Of a stretch of 64,000 nucleotides of DNA, positions 16,936 through 26,519 are shown one piece after another (position 1 is the first letter of the stretch; every line of letters begins with the position of its first letter). A model generated the notes under the pieces. That model was not told where the DNA came from. It did no database searches and saw only the letters and a program-made list of their open reading frames with translations. The DNA lies in NCBI RefSeq assembly GCF_900108585.1, contig NZ_UESZ01000001.1, positions 930,001-994,000 on the forward strand. The letters run 5' to 3'. Origin of the DNA: Branchiibius hedensis (lineage in GTDB: Bacteria > Actinomycetota > Actinomycetes > Actinomycetales > Dermatophilaceae). A program made the position numbers and the translations under genes.

Positions 16936-18018
16936 TCAGGCCGTGCGCGCCGTACACACCGTGATCAGCTCGATCAGGCGCGAGCGGGCCTCGTCGGTCA
17001 GTTCGGCTCGTTCCAGCGCGACGGCCGACGCGGCGGCCTGCTGGTCGATGAGGTCCTCCACCCGGTCGACCGCGCCGGTGCTGATCGCCAGTTTGCGCAC
17101 CCAGTGCACATCGTCCTCGGTGAGGTCGGGGGAGCCGAGACACGCGTCGAACCGCTCGAGTTCGCTGGGGCTCGCGGCGTCCAGTAGGTAGGCGACCAGC
17201 ACTGTGCGCTTGCCCTCGCGGATGTCGTCGCCGGCCGGTTTACCGGTGGTGGCGGGGTCACCGAAGACGCCGAGCAGGTCGTCACGTAGCTGGAACGCCT
17301 CGCCCAGGGCGTACCCGTAATCGGACAGCGCCGCAATGCTGCTCTCAGCCGCGCCGGCGCTTGCGGCACCGATCATCAGCGGCTGGGCGATGGTGTAGCC
17401 CGCGCTCTTGAACCGGATCACGGTGCGGGCCGACTCAACCCGCTCCTGGGTGCTCAAGGCGCGCCACGAACGCGCTGATTCGACGATGTCCAGGAACTGC
17501 CCACCCATCAACTGGGTGCGCATCTGGTCAAGGTAGACCCGGCCCCGCGCCACCTCCTGCGCGGTCATTCCGCAGGTCGCGAACAACTGATCGGTCCAGT
17601 TCAGGCACAGGTCGCCGGCCAGGATCGCGCCCGCCTCGCCGAACCGGTCCGGGTCGCCGTACCAACCGGCGCGGCGGTGCTGGGCCGCGAGGGCGACGTG
17701 CGCTGTCGGCTGTCCGCGGCGGATGTCACTGGCGTCCATCACGTCGTCGTGCAGCAGTGCTGCGGCCTGGAAGACCTCCATCGCGCTGGCTGCGCGCACC
17801 ACCGGGTCGCCGTCCGCGCCGCCCGACCCCAAGTACCCCCAGAAGCAGAAGGCGGCACGCAACCGCTTGCCGCCCTGCAGCAGCGAGAAAACCGCGTCGA
17901 GCAGGGCCGTGGCGGGTTCCCCGAGAGGGGCCAGCACGTCCTGCTCCTGGATCCGAAAGGAATCCAGGGTGTTTTGCACGCGAGCGCGAAGGTCGCGGGC
18001 TTCCAGTGCGTCGGCCAC
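16936..18018 (-). CDS. Polyprenyl (geranylgeranyl/farnesyl) diphosphate synthase
   Basis: The 360-residue all-helical prenyltransferase extends allylic diphosphates with isopentenyl diphosphate. Both aspartate-rich motifs are clear: DDVMD in LLHDDVMDAS (about residues 92-96) and DDLLG in FQLRDDLLGVFGD. GGKRLRAAF binds isopentenyl diphosphate. Its place beside pknL and the reductase gene matches idsA2 (Rv2173). Chain length is not certain from sequence. The GTG at 18018 is preferred; GAGAAT six bases upstream is a weak -10. An upstream-extended reading to 18321 would run into the divergent metF gene. Confidence 0.9.
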   Translation of the reverse strand: MADALEARDLRARVQNTLDSFRIQEQDVLAPLGEPATALLDAVFSLLQGGKRLRAAFCFWGYLGSGGADGDPVVRAASAMEVFQAAALLHDDVMDASDIRRGQPTAHVALAAQHRRAGWYGDPDRFGEAGAILAGDLCLNWTDQLFATCGMTAQEVARGRVYLDQMRTQLMGGQFLDIVESARSWRALSTQERVESARTVIRFKSAGYTIAQPLMIGAASAGAAESSIAALSDYGYALGEAFQLRDDLLGVFGDPATTGKPAGDDIREGKRTVLVAYLLDAASPSELERFDACLGSPDLTEDDVHWVRKLAISTGAVDRVEDLIDQQAAASAVALERAELTDEARSRLIELITVCTARTA

Positions 18019-18088
18019 GCAGCCATTCTCGCAAGCCGGGCAGCGTCTCACCAATCGCGGGTGGAACCGTGGACACCACAACGATCCG

Positions 18089-18094
18089 TAGACT
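18089..18094 (+). promoter_or_regulatory. -10 box (TAGACT) for metF
   Basis: TAGACT is followed by six bases and the ATG at 18101. The spacing implies that transcription starts at the ATG. No convincing -35 is seen at 16-19 bp. Confidence 0.5.
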
Positions 18095-18100
18095 TCCGCC

Positions 18101-19024
18101 ATGCCCGCCGATCGATCCGCCGCGACCTCGGCGCGACCGCTGATACCGCACCTGCTTCGTCGCGCCGAGCCGTCCTTCAGCTTCGAGTTCTTCCCGCCGA
18201 AGGACGACGGTGCCGAAGCGGTGCTGTGGGAATCCATCCGCCGGGTCGAGCCGGTGGCTTCTTTCGTGTCCGTGACGTACGGCGCGGGTGGTAGCACCCG
18301 TGACCGCACCGTGCGCATCACCGGACAGATCGAATCCCGTACGACGCTGACGACGATGGCTCACCTGACCTGCGTCGGGACAAGCGTCGCCGACCTGCGT
18401 TCAGTGATCGGGGCGTACGCCGACGCCGGGATCCGCAACGTGCTGGCCGTCCGTGGGGATCCGGCCGGGGGTCTGGGCACACCCTGGACGCCGCACCCCG
18501 GTGGCCTGGACCACGCTGACCAGTTGGTGGAACTCGTGCGTGGCCTGGGCGACTTCACCGTTGGCGTCGGAGCCTTCCCCGACCGGCACCCGGAGTCGGC
18601 ATCGTTGGCCGCGGACGTGGAGGTGCTTGTGCGCAAGGCGGACGCCGGAGCTGACTTCGCGATCACCCAGATGGTCACCGACGTCGACACGTACCTGCGG
18701 TTGCGAGATGACGTCGCGGCCCGACGACCGGACTTCCAGATCGTGCCGGGGCTGTTGCCAGTCACGGCGTACGGACAGCTGCAGCGCATGACGAAACTGA
18801 ACGGTCAGCCGCTGGCCCAGGCGGTTCTTGACCGGCTCGAAGCGGTCCGGGACGATCCGGACGCGGTGCGCGCGGAGGGGATCGCGGTGTGCACCGAACA
18901 CGCGCAGCGGTTGCTCGCCGAAGGCGCACCCGGTGTGCACTTCATCACGATGAACCGCTCGACGGCCAGTCTCGAAGTCGTGAGCAACCTGGGCCAGCCT
19001 GCGGAGATCTCTGCCGCGTCCTGA
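18101..19024 (+). CDS. metF: 5,10-methylenetetrahydrofolate reductase
   Basis: The 307-residue TIM-barrel flavoprotein reduces methylene-THF to methyl-THF for methionine synthesis. The N-terminal FEFFPPKDD carries the catalytic Glu. Other family segments are FVSVTYGAGGSTRDRT (folate/FAD), MAHLTCVGTS, NVLAVRGDPAGG (FAD binding) and GADFAITQMVTDVDTY. TAGACT lies six bases before the ATG, a leaderless arrangement that fixes the start. The gene is divergent from the polyprenyl synthase, as Rv2172c is from idsA2. Confidence 0.94.
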   Translation: MPADRSAATSARPLIPHLLRRAEPSFSFEFFPPKDDGAEAVLWESIRRVEPVASFVSVTYGAGGSTRDRTVRITGQIESRTTLTTMAHLTCVGTSVADLRSVIGAYADAGIRNVLAVRGDPAGGLGTPWTPHPGGLDHADQLVELVRGLGDFTVGVGAFPDRHPESASLAADVEVLVRKADAGADFAITQMVTDVDTYLRLRDDVAARRPDFQIVPGLLPVTAYGQLQRMTKLNGQPLAQAVLDRLEAVRDDPDAVRAEGIAVCTEHAQRLLAEGAPGVHFITMNRSTASLEVVSNLGQPAEISAAS

Positions 19025-19105
19025 CGGCGCTCATCAGGCCGCTGACCTGGGCGTTCGCCGGTAGACCGGAGGCTGTCGGACCCCACGGCTACCGTGGCTG
19101 GCATC

Positions 19106-19121
19106 TCGAACAAACGTTCGG
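19106..19121. promoter_or_regulatory. Putative LexA-binding SOS box
   Basis: TCGAACAAACGTTCGG matches 11 of the 12 defined bases of the actinobacterial SOS box TCGAAC-N4-GTTCGA. It lies 24 bp before the start of the SAV_6107-type gene and downstream of metF, where it could control transcription of that gene. Confidence 0.72.
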
Positions 19122-19145
19122 GAACGTCCGCCGTCAGGAGCCGTG

Positions 19146-19613
19146 ATGACCGCAACCGTTTCGCGTCCCACCCGCACGACCGCCCCGCGCCCGGTGCCAG
19201 CGCCGGTGACCGATCCGCAGGTCGGGGACTTGTTGGATCGCTGCCGGATCGGTCTGCTGGCCGCCGGGAACGCCACCAGCGCCGCCGACCGCTTCGCCAC
19301 GGCACATCTGGCGGCGCTGCGTGCCGCGGCCGCCATTCTCGCCGCCCGGCCTTTGCCGGCGCGGCGTACCCGGCTGCGCAGCGTGTGGGACATCGTCCCG
19401 CTGGTGGCTCCGGAGTTGGCTGAGTGGTGCCAGTTCTTTGCCGCGACCGCTCGTCGCCGCGCGGCGGTCGAGCGCGGCTCGGCGCAGGTCAGTGCGCGGG
19501 AGGCCGATGACCTGGTGCGTCAGGTCGGGTTGTTCCTCGACGATGTGACCGCCCGCCTCGGTCTGCCCCCGGTGACTTCGACGCCGCCACTGCTGCGGCC
19601 GGTGGTGTGCTGA
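19146..19613 (+). CDS. SAV_6107-family HEPN-domain protein
   Basis: This 155-residue, mostly helical Ala/Arg-rich protein fits the SAV_6107 HEPN family that accompanies metF in many actinobacteria. Recognisable stretches are LLDRCRIGLLAAGNATSAADR and FATAHLAALRAAAAIL. A conserved WDIVPLVAPELAEWCQFFAA region follows, and the C-terminal helix is READDLVRQVGLFLDDV. HEPN proteins are often RNases or nucleotide-binding partners, but no RxxxxH toxin motif is obvious here. The start is ATG 19146, five bases after AGGAG. In related genomes this gene often precedes DNA polymerase IV, which is absent here. A likely LexA box lies just upstream. Confidence 0.8.
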   Translation: MTATVSRPTRTTAPRPVPAPVTDPQVGDLLDRCRIGLLAAGNATSAADRFATAHLAALRAAAAILAARPLPARRTRLRSVWDIVPLVAPELAEWCQFFAATARRRAAVERGSAQVSAREADDLVRQVGLFLDDVTARLGLPPVTSTPPLLRPVVC

Positions 19614-19743
19614 GCGAGGTTGGCACACAAGTAGGTCGGTATGGCTACCGGATTCAAGGTGCGCGACATATCCTTTTCAGTAGTTAGAAGTAACTGCGTC
19701 ATCGCCCGTTCCGCCGGGCGAAGTTAATTCATGGGAGGTCACG

Positions 19744-20154
19744 GTGCCGCTCTCCGATCACGAGCAACGGTTGCTCGACCAGATGGAGCGTGCGCTCTAC
19801 GCCGAGGACCCGAAGTTCGTTTCCAGCATGGCGGCCGTTCCGCATCGGCTGCGCCAGCGTCGACGCTTGTTGCTAGGTGCTCTGGTGCTGCTGGTCGGAG
19901 TCGGTCTGGTGGTGCTCGGTGTGGCCTCACAACTGGTGTGGCTGGGTGCCATCGGTTTTGTGGTGATGGTCGCGGGCGGTGCCTACGCGCTGACCCCGAC
20001 CCGCCAGAGTCTCGAAGCGGTGGACGGCACGGCGCAGCGGACGACCGGATCCACGAAACGACGCTTCGGTCGGACGAAGAATCCCGGGTCTGAAGGGTTC
20101 ATGCAGCGGCTCGAAGAGCGCTGGGACAAGCGACGGCACGAAGACACCTGGTAG
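19744..20154 (+). CDS. DUF3040 membrane protein
   Basis: The 136-residue protein has the DUF3040 hallmark N-terminus PLSDHEQRLLDQMERALYAEDP, followed by an Arg-rich turn, two membrane helices (about residues 40-60 and 63-82) and a basic cytoplasmic tail. The GTG start follows a strong GGGAGG site. The family is restricted to actinobacteria and usually sits just before the mraZ/dcw cell-division cluster (Rv2169c in M. tuberculosis). Here the next gene is a siderophore-interacting protein instead. Function is unknown. Confidence 0.9.
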   Translation: MPLSDHEQRLLDQMERALYAEDPKFVSSMAAVPHRLRQRRRLLLGALVLLVGVGLVVLGVASQLVWLGAIGFVVMVAGGAYALTPTRQSLEAVDGTAQRTTGSTKRRFGRTKNPGSEGFMQRLEERWDKRRHEDTW

Positions 20155-20208
20155 TTCGAGTACCGGGTCGTTCGATCGCTCACAGCCCGACGACTTAGGG
20201 TTACCTTC

Positions 20209-20997
20209 GTGACGACACGATTGATGGTGACCCGGACTGAAGACATCACGCCAGGACTGCGACGGGTCTGGTTCCACAGTGACGACCTGTCGGCCTTCGA
20301 TGGAAGTAGCCACACCGATCGCTACGTGAAGCTGATCTTTGCTCGGGACGGTCAGCCGCTCCCAGACTCGGTGGACGTGCGTGCGATGCGGCGGGACGGC
20401 GTGCCGGCCGAGCAGTTGCCCGACGTGCGCACCTACACCGCACTCTTCCCGGACGTCGGGGCCGGGACGGTAGCGATCGACTTCGTGATCCACGGCGACG
20501 AAGGGGTCGCCGGCCCCTGGGCAGCGCGCGCCGTACCGGGACAGGTTTTGCACGCCAATGGCCCGGGCGGTGGCTACCGGCCCGATCCGAGCGCGGACTG
20601 GCACCTGTTGATCGGTGACGAATCCGCGGTACCCGCGATTACTGCCGCGCTGGCTGAACTCGGGCCCGAGCCCACCGTGCGGTTGCTGCTCGCGGTGCCC
20701 GGCCCGGACCACGAACTCGCTCTGTCGCTGGGGCCTGACCAACAGGTGCGGTACGTCAATGACGCCTCGGCGCTGGTGGCGGCCGTGCGGGAACTGCCGT
20801 GGCTTGCCGGTCGGGTGCAGGTGTTCGCGCACGGTGAAGCGCAGGCCATCATGCACGGCGTGCGGCCCTACCTACTCAAGGAGCGCGGCGTGCCTCGTTC
20901 GGATGCGTCGATCTCCGGCTACTGGCGCCAGGGTCGCAGCGAGGACGCGTTCCGGGTCTGGAAGCAGGAGTTGGCCGCCGCCGAACGCGTCGAGTGA
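20209..20997 (+). CDS. Siderophore-interacting protein (FAD-dependent ferric reductase)
   Basis: The 262-residue SIP-family flavoprotein probably reduces ferric siderophores with NAD(P)H to release iron in the cytoplasm. The N-terminal FAD domain has DRYVKLIFA and VRTYTALFPD, corresponding to the family RxYT motif. The C-terminal NAD(P)H domain has LLIGDESAVPAI and the typical ending VFAHGEAQAIMHGVRPYL...GYWRQG(R). TAGGGT lies seven bases before the GTG, so the mRNA is likely leaderless. GGGTTACCT overlapping this box resembles only half of an IdeR iron box. Confidence 0.92.
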   Translation: MTTRLMVTRTEDITPGLRRVWFHSDDLSAFDGSSHTDRYVKLIFARDGQPLPDSVDVRAMRRDGVPAEQLPDVRTYTALFPDVGAGTVAIDFVIHGDEGVAGPWAARAVPGQVLHANGPGGGYRPDPSADWHLLIGDESAVPAITAALAELGPEPTVRLLLAVPGPDHELALSLGPDQQVRYVNDASALVAAVRELPWLAGRVQVFAHGEAQAIMHGVRPYLLKERGVPRSDASISGYWRQGRSEDAFRVWKQELAAAERVE

Positions 20998-21123
20998 CCG
21001 CTTCCGCCCGCACGGTGCGACCCCGTCCGAAAAGGTCCCTGTAAGAACCCTGAACGTCCACCTACTGTGCCACGATGACAAACACAGGCGCAGTTCCAAC
21101 CTTCGGTGCGGACGGGGTGCTCG

Positions 21124-24100
21124 ATGTCAGTTCACGACGGTTACGGCAAGGTTGACGGTCCGGCAACGGACGCCCTGCTCAAAGCTGGCCGATTCTTCAC
21201 GAAGTGGGACGAAACCGACGACGAGAGAGTCGTTTTCCGCGAAGGCGGCCGCGCCGGTGACGTCTTCTACCGGGATCGGTGGAGCCACGACAAGGTGGTG
21301 CGCTCCACCCACGGCGTGAACTGCACCGGGTCGTGCTCATGGAAGGTCTACGTCAAGGACGGGATCATCACCTGGGAGACCCAGCAGACCGACTATCCCT
21401 CGGTGGGTCCGGACCGTCCGGAGTACGAACCGCGGGGTTGCCCGCGTGGCGCGGCCTTTTCCTGGTACACCTACTCGCCCACGCGGGTCCGCTACCCGTA
21501 CGTGCGCGGTGTGTTGCTGGAGATGTTCCGCGAGGCCAACAAACGCCTGGGTGACCCCGTCGCGGCGTGGCACGAGATCACCACCGACCCGGACAAGCGC
21601 CGCCGCTACCAATCAGCCCGCGGCAAGGGCGGATTGGTGCGCAGCAGTTGGGCCGAGGCCATCGAGATCGCCGCCGCCGCGCACGTGCACACGATCAAGG
21701 AGTACGGCCCGGACCGAGTTGCAGCATTCTCGCCGATTCCCGCGCAATCGATCGTGTCGCACTGTGTCGGCACCCGCTTCTACCAACTCCTCGGCGGGGT
21801 GATGACCAGCTTCTACGACTGGTACGCCGATCTGCCGGTGGCCAGTCCGCAGGTCTTCGGCGACCAGACGGATGTGCCGGAATCCGGCGACTGGTGGGAC
21901 GCGACGTACCTGATGATGTGGGGTTCCAACGTCCCGGTCACCCGCACCCCGGATGCGCACTGGATGGCCGAGGTGCGATATCGCGGCACCAAGATCGTCA
22001 CGGTCAGCCCGGACTACGCCGACAACACCAAGTTCGCCGACGAGTGGATGCCGGCCCAGGCGGGCACGGATGCTGCGCTGGCGATGGCGATGGGACACGT
22101 GCTGCTGAAGGAGTTCTTCGTCGACCGCACCGTGGACTTCTTCACTGATTACGTGCGCACGTACACCGACCTGCCCTTCCTGGTCCGGGTTGACGACGGC
22201 GAGGGGGAGTACGCCGGGTCGTACGTCGCGGGCAAGTTCCTCACGGCAGCGGACCTGGGTGCCGCTGACCCCGAAGACGCTTGGAAGACAGTGCTTGTGG
22301 ACGATGCCACCGGTGAGCCGGTGGTGCCGAACGGTTCGATGGGCTTCCGGTACGCCGAGTCCGGAGTAGGTCGGTGGAATCTGGACCTGGAGGGAGTCAC
22401 GCCCGCTCTGTCGATGCAGGGCGAGTCCAGCGAACCGGTCGAGCTGCTGTTGCCGGCCTTCGTCGATCCGGACGGTGCCGGGTCCGTGCTGCGCCGCGGA
22501 GTGCCCACCCGGATGGTCGGTGGTCACCGGGTGACCACCGTGTTCGACCTGATGCTCGCGCAGTACGGTGTGCCCCGCGACGGGCTGCCCGGTCAGTGGC
22601 CGAGCGGTTACGACGACGTCGCCTCGCCCTACACACCCGCCTGGCAGGCGGAGATCACCGGCGTCCCCGCGGAGCAGTGCATCCGGATCGCGCGGGAGTT
22701 CGCGACGAACTCCGAACAGTCCCAAGGCCGTTCGATGATCATCATGGGTGCGGGCATCTGCCAGTGGTTCCACGGTGACACCATCTACCGGTCCATCCTG
22801 TCGTTGCTGATCCTGACCGGCTGCATGGGGCGCAACGGCGGCGGCTGGGCGCATTACGTCGGCCAGGAGAAGTGCCGCCCGATCACCGGGTGGATCTCGC
22901 TGGCGAATGCACTGGACTGGAGCCGCCCGCCGCGCACGATGATCGGCACCGGATTCTGGTATATGCACACCGACCAGTGGCGCAACGACGGCTACTCCGC
23001 TGACTCGCTGAATTCCCCACTGGCCAAAGGACATTTGGGCGGGATGCACACAGCGGACGCGCTGGCCCAGTCGGCCCGGCTGGGTTGGATGCCGTTCTAC
23101 CCGCAGTTCTCCACCAACCCGATCCAGGTCGCACAAGATGCCCAAGGTGCCGTCGACGACGGTAGTGCCGCGACCCCGGGGGAGTACGTCGCCGGTGCGT
23201 TGCGCGATGGTCGCCTGCAGCCCTCGATCGAGGACGTCGACGACCCACGCAACTGGCCACGCACGCTGACCCTGTGGCGCTCGAACCTGATGGGGTCCTC
23301 GGCCAAGGGCAACGAGTACTTCTTGAAGCATCTGCTGGGCACGCACCACAACGTGCTCGGCTCGGAGAACCCGAAGGCGCCGCGGCCCAGAGATGTTCGC
23401 TGGCACGAGGAAGCGCCGATCGGAAAATTGGACCTGTTGATGTCGGCCGACTTCCGGATGACCTCCACGACGTTGCTGTCGGACATCGTGCTGCCGGCCG
23501 CGACCTGGTACGAGAAGCACGACCTGTCCTCGACCGATATGCATCCGTTCGTGCACGCCTTCACCCCGGCCATCGACCCGCCGTGGGAGGCCAAGTCCGA
23601 CTTCGAGCTCTTCCACCTCCTGGCGCAACGGTTCTCCCAGCTCGCCGAGACCCATCTCGGGGTGGTCAAGGACCTGGTCAGCGTGCCGGTGCAACATGAC
23701 ACCCCCGGCGAGGTGTCCCAACCCGGCGGACGCGTGGTGGACTGGCGCGACTCGGACGCGCCGGGCACTCCCGGCAAGGGAATGCCGGTGTTCCAAGTGG
23801 TCGAGCGGGACTACACCGCGATCGCCGACAAGCTGGCCACCGTTGGGCCGCTTGCGGATTCGCTGGGGTTCACGGTCAAGAACGTCACCTTCGATGTGTC
23901 CGAGCAGACCAAGAAGCTGGCCGGTATCAACGGGGTGATGCCCAGCGGAGCGGGTGCCGGCCGACCCGCGATCGACACCGACTCCCACCTCGCCGAGGCG
24001 ATCCTGATGTATTCAGGTACGACGAACGGCCAGTTGGCGGTCCAAGGCTTCCGGACGCTGGAGAAACGTGTCGGCAAGACGCTGCACGACCTGGCGGAGG

Positions 24101-24840
24101 GTTCGGAGGAGAAGCGGATCACGTTCGCCGACACCCAAGCCCAGCCGGTGCCGGTCATCACCTCACCGGAGTGGTCCGGCTCGGAGACCGGCGGCCGGCG
24201 GTATGCGCCGTTCACGGTCAACATCGAGCGTCTCAAGCCGTTCCACACCCTGACGGGGCGGATGCACTTCTTCCTCGACCACGACTGGATGCACGACGTG
24301 GGGGAGTCGCTGCCGATCTACCGGCCACCGCTGGACATGCACCGGCTCTTCGGCGAACCGCGGGTCGGCGAGGACGGTGCCGCGCAGGTGACGGTGCGCT
24401 ACCTGACCCCGCACTCGAAGTGGTCGATTCACAGTGAGTACCAGGACAACCTGCTGATGTTGTCGCTGTCGCGCGGTGGGCCGACGGTGTGGATGAGCCC
24501 GGCGGACGCCGAGCGCATCGACGTGCAGGACAACGACTGGGTCGAGGTCCTCAACGCCAATGGTGTGTTGGTGGCGCGGGCCGTGGTCAGCCACCGGATG
24601 CCCGAGCACGTCGTCTACGTGCACCACGCGCAGGAGCGCACGATCGACGTACCCAAATCGGAGGCGACCGGACGCCGCGGCGGGATGCACAACTCGGTGA
24701 CCCGGTTGCTGGTCAAACCCACCCACTTGATCGGCGGTTATGCCCAGTTGTCCTACACGTTCAACTATCTCGGCCCCACCGGCAACCAACGCGACATCGT
24801 CGCCACCGTCCGCAAACGCTCGCAGGAGGTGAGCTACTAA
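21124..24840 (+). CDS. narG: Respiratory nitrate reductase alpha subunit
   Basis: The 1238-residue catalytic subunit reduces nitrate to nitrite at a molybdenum bis-MGD centre on the cytoplasmic side. The N-terminus has the NarG form of the FS0 [4Fe-4S] site, with His63 as first ligand then C67 and C71 (STHGVNCTGSC). EPRGCPRGA, DWYADLPVASPQ and GSNVPVTRTPDAHW follow. No Tat leader is needed beyond the NarG vestigial N-terminus. I choose ATG 21124 over a GTG 18 bp earlier. It begins a five-gene operon; the next gene overlaps it (TAATG). Confidence 0.97.
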   Translation: MSVHDGYGKVDGPATDALLKAGRFFTKWDETDDERVVFREGGRAGDVFYRDRWSHDKVVRSTHGVNCTGSCSWKVYVKDGIITWETQQTDYPSVGPDRPEYEPRGCPRGAAFSWYTYSPTRVRYPYVRGVLLEMFREANKRLGDPVAAWHEITTDPDKRRRYQSARGKGGLVRSSWAEAIEIAAAAHVHTIKEYGPDRVAAFSPIPAQSIVSHCVGTRFYQLLGGVMTSFYDWYADLPVASPQVFGDQTDVPESGDWWDATYLMMWGSNVPVTRTPDAHWMAEVRYRGTKIVTVSPDYADNTKFADEWMPAQAGTDAALAMAMGHVLLKEFFVDRTVDFFTDYVRTYTDLPFLVRVDDGEGEYAGSYVAGKFLTAADLGAADPEDAWKTVLVDDATGEPVVPNGSMGFRYAESGVGRWNLDLEGVTPALSMQGESSEPVELLLPAFVDPDGAGSVLRRGVPTRMVGGHRVTTVFDLMLAQYGVPRDGLPGQWPSGYDDVASPYTPAWQAEITGVPAEQCIRIAREFATNSEQSQGRSMIIMGAGICQWFHGDTIYRSILSLLILTGCMGRNGGGWAHYVGQEKCRPITGWISLANALDWSRPPRTMIGTGFWYMHTDQWRNDGYSADSLNSPLAKGHLGGMHTADALAQSARLGWMPFYPQFSTNPIQVAQDAQGAVDDGSAATPGEYVAGALRDGRLQPSIEDVDDPRNWPRTLTLWRSNLMGSSAKGNEYFLKHLLGTHHNVLGSENPKAPRPRDVRWHEEAPIGKLDLLMSADFRMTSTTLLSDIVLPAATWYEKHDLSSTDMHPFVHAFTPAIDPPWEAKSDFELFHLLAQRFSQLAETHLGVVKDLVSVPVQHDTPGEVSQPGGRVVDWRDSDAPGTPGKGMPVFQVVERDYTAIADKLATVGPLADSLGFTVKNVTFDVSEQTKKLAGINGVMPSGAGAGRPAIDTDSHLAEAILMYSGTTNGQLAVQGFRTLEKRVGKTLHDLAEGSEEKRITFADTQAQPVPVITSPEWSGSETGGRRYAPFTVNIERLKPFHTLTGRMHFFLDHDWMHDVGESLPIYRPPLDMHRLFGEPRVGEDGAAQVTVRYLTPHSKWSIHSEYQDNLLMLSLSRGGPTVWMSPADAERIDVQDNDWVEVLNANGVLVARAVVSHRMPEHVVYVHHAQERTIDVPKSEATGRRGGMHNSVTRLLVKPTHLIGGYAQLSYTFNYLGPTGNQRDIVATVRKRSQEVSY

Positions 24841-26519
24841 TGCGGGTCATGGCCCAGATGGGCATGGTGATGAACCTCGACAAGTGCATCGGTTGCCACA
24901 CCTGCTCGGTGACCTGCAAACAGGCCTGGACCAACCGGGCCGGCACCGAGTACGTGTGGTTCAACAACGTGGAAACCCGTCCAGGACAAGGGTATCCGCG
25001 CAGATACGAGGATCAGGAGACCTGGCGCGGCGGGTGGACGCTGAGCAGCCGGGGCAGCCTGAAACTCAAAGCCGGTGGTCGGGTGCAGAAGCTGCTGAGC
25101 ATCTTCGCCAGCCCGGTGCAGCCACAACTGGCGGACTACTACGAGCCGTGGACCTACGACTACGACACGCTGATCAAAGCCCCGCTCGGCGACGACTTCC
25201 CGGTCGCTCGACCCAAGTCCCTGATCACCGGGCAGAACACCAAGATCAGCTGGTCGGCCAACTGGGACGACAACCTCGGCGGGAGCACTCGCTACGGGCA
25301 TCTGGACCCGGTCGTGGAGAAGTTGCGCCAGGAGTCCGAGCAGGCGGTGCAGTTCGAGTTGGAGAAGACCTTCATGTTCTATCTCCCGCGGATCTGCGAG
25401 CACTGCCTGAACCCCTCGTGTATGGCCTCCTGCCCCTCCGGCGCGATCTACAAGCGGGAAGAGGACGGCATCGTCCTGGTCGACCAGGACCGGTGCCGCG
25501 GGTGGCGGCAGTGCATCACCGGCTGCCCGTACAAGAAGATCTACTTCAACCACAAGAGCGGCAAAGCCGAGAAGTGCACCTTCTGTTACCCCCGCGTCGA
25601 GGTCGGGCTGCCGACGGTCTGCTCGGAGACCTGCGTGGGTCGGCTGCGCTATCTCGGGCTTTTCCTGTACGACGTGGACAAGGTCACCGACGCAGCGACC
25701 ACCCCCGACGAGGGCGACCTGTACCAGGCGCAACTGGACCTGCTGCTCGATCCGGAGGACCCGGAGGTGATCGCCGCGGCCCGACGCGACGGCATCCCCG
25801 ATGACTGGATGGACGCCGCGCGTCGCTCCCCGGTCTACGCCCTGGCCAAGAAATACCAGGTGGCGTTGCCGCTACACCCGGAATACCGCACCATGCCGAT
25901 GGTCTGGTACGTCCCGCCGCTGTCGCCGGTGGTGGACCTGCTCGCCGAGCAGGGTCACGACGCGGAGAGCAAGGACGTGCTCTTCGGCGCGATCGACGCG
26001 TTGCGGATCCCCGCGGCGTACCTGGCCGAACTATTCACCGCCGGTCGCACCGACATCATCACCCACGTGCTCAGCAAACTGGCCGCCATGCGCTCCTACA
26101 TGCGCGACGTGAGCATGGGCCGCGACGGTGACCCGAGCATTCCGGCGGCGGTCGGGATGAGCGAGGAAGCCCTGTACGAGATGTACCGGCTGATGGCCGT
26201 GGCCAAATACGAGGAGCGGTACGTCGTGCCGACCGCCCACGTCGAACGAGCCCACGAGTTGGAGGAACTGGGCTGTTCGCTGGACTACGACGAGGGCCCG
26301 GGAATGTACGAGTCGGGGCCGTTCGGTGAGGCCAGCGGACGACCCGCCCCGGTAGCGGTCGAGACGTTCAACGCCCTCAAGGAGCGCCAGACCGCCGACT
26401 CCGCTGCCCGCACCGACTCCTCGGGCCAGCTGACCGGTCGCGTGAATCTGCTCAACTGGGACGGCAACGGCACACCACCGGATGGCGTGTTCCCGCGCAA
26501 GGAGGCGGGGACGCGATGA
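24840..26519 (+). CDS. narH: Respiratory nitrate reductase beta subunit
   Basis: The 559-residue electron-transfer subunit carries three [4Fe-4S] and one [3Fe-4S] cluster. Four cysteine groups are visible: CIGCHTCSVTC (16-26), CEHCLNPSCMASCPSG, CRGWRQCITGCPYKK, where Trp replaces one Cys as expected for the 3Fe cluster, and CTFCYPR...CSETC. The ATG overlaps the narG stop by one base. Downstream it overlaps narJ by four bases (ATGA). It links NarI hemes to the NarG molybdenum centre. Confidence 0.97.
   Translation: MRVMAQMGMVMNLDKCIGCHTCSVTCKQAWTNRAGTEYVWFNNVETRPGQGYPRRYEDQETWRGGWTLSSRGSLKLKAGGRVQKLLSIFASPVQPQLADYYEPWTYDYDTLIKAPLGDDFPVARPKSLITGQNTKISWSANWDDNLGGSTRYGHLDPVVEKLRQESEQAVQFELEKTFMFYLPRICEHCLNPSCMASCPSGAIYKREEDGIVLVDQDRCRGWRQCITGCPYKKIYFNHKSGKAEKCTFCYPRVEVGLPTVCSETCVGRLRYLGLFLYDVDKVTDAATTPDEGDLYQAQLDLLLDPEDPEVIAAARRDGIPDDWMDAARRSPVYALAKKYQVALPLHPEYRTMPMVWYVPPLSPVVDLLAEQGHDAESKDVLFGAIDALRIPAAYLAELFTAGRTDIITHVLSKLAAMRSYMRDVSMGRDGDPSIPAAVGMSEEALYEMYRLMAVAKYEERYVVPTAHVERAHELEELGCSLDYDEGPGMYESGPFGEASGRPAPVAVETFNALKERQTADSAARTDSSGQLTGRVNLLNWDGNGTPPDGVFPRKEAGTR

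Noticed and set aside
20195-20213. IdeR/DtxR iron box before the siderophore-interacting protein gene
   Set aside because: Only one half-site (GGGTTACCT) resembles the consensus; the other half does not match, and the same bases are better explained as a -10 box.
21613-23988. A 791-residue minus-strand open frame inside narG
   Set aside because: It is the antisense of narG, a common artefact in high-GC DNA; its sequence is His/Arg/Gly-rich with no recognisable domain.
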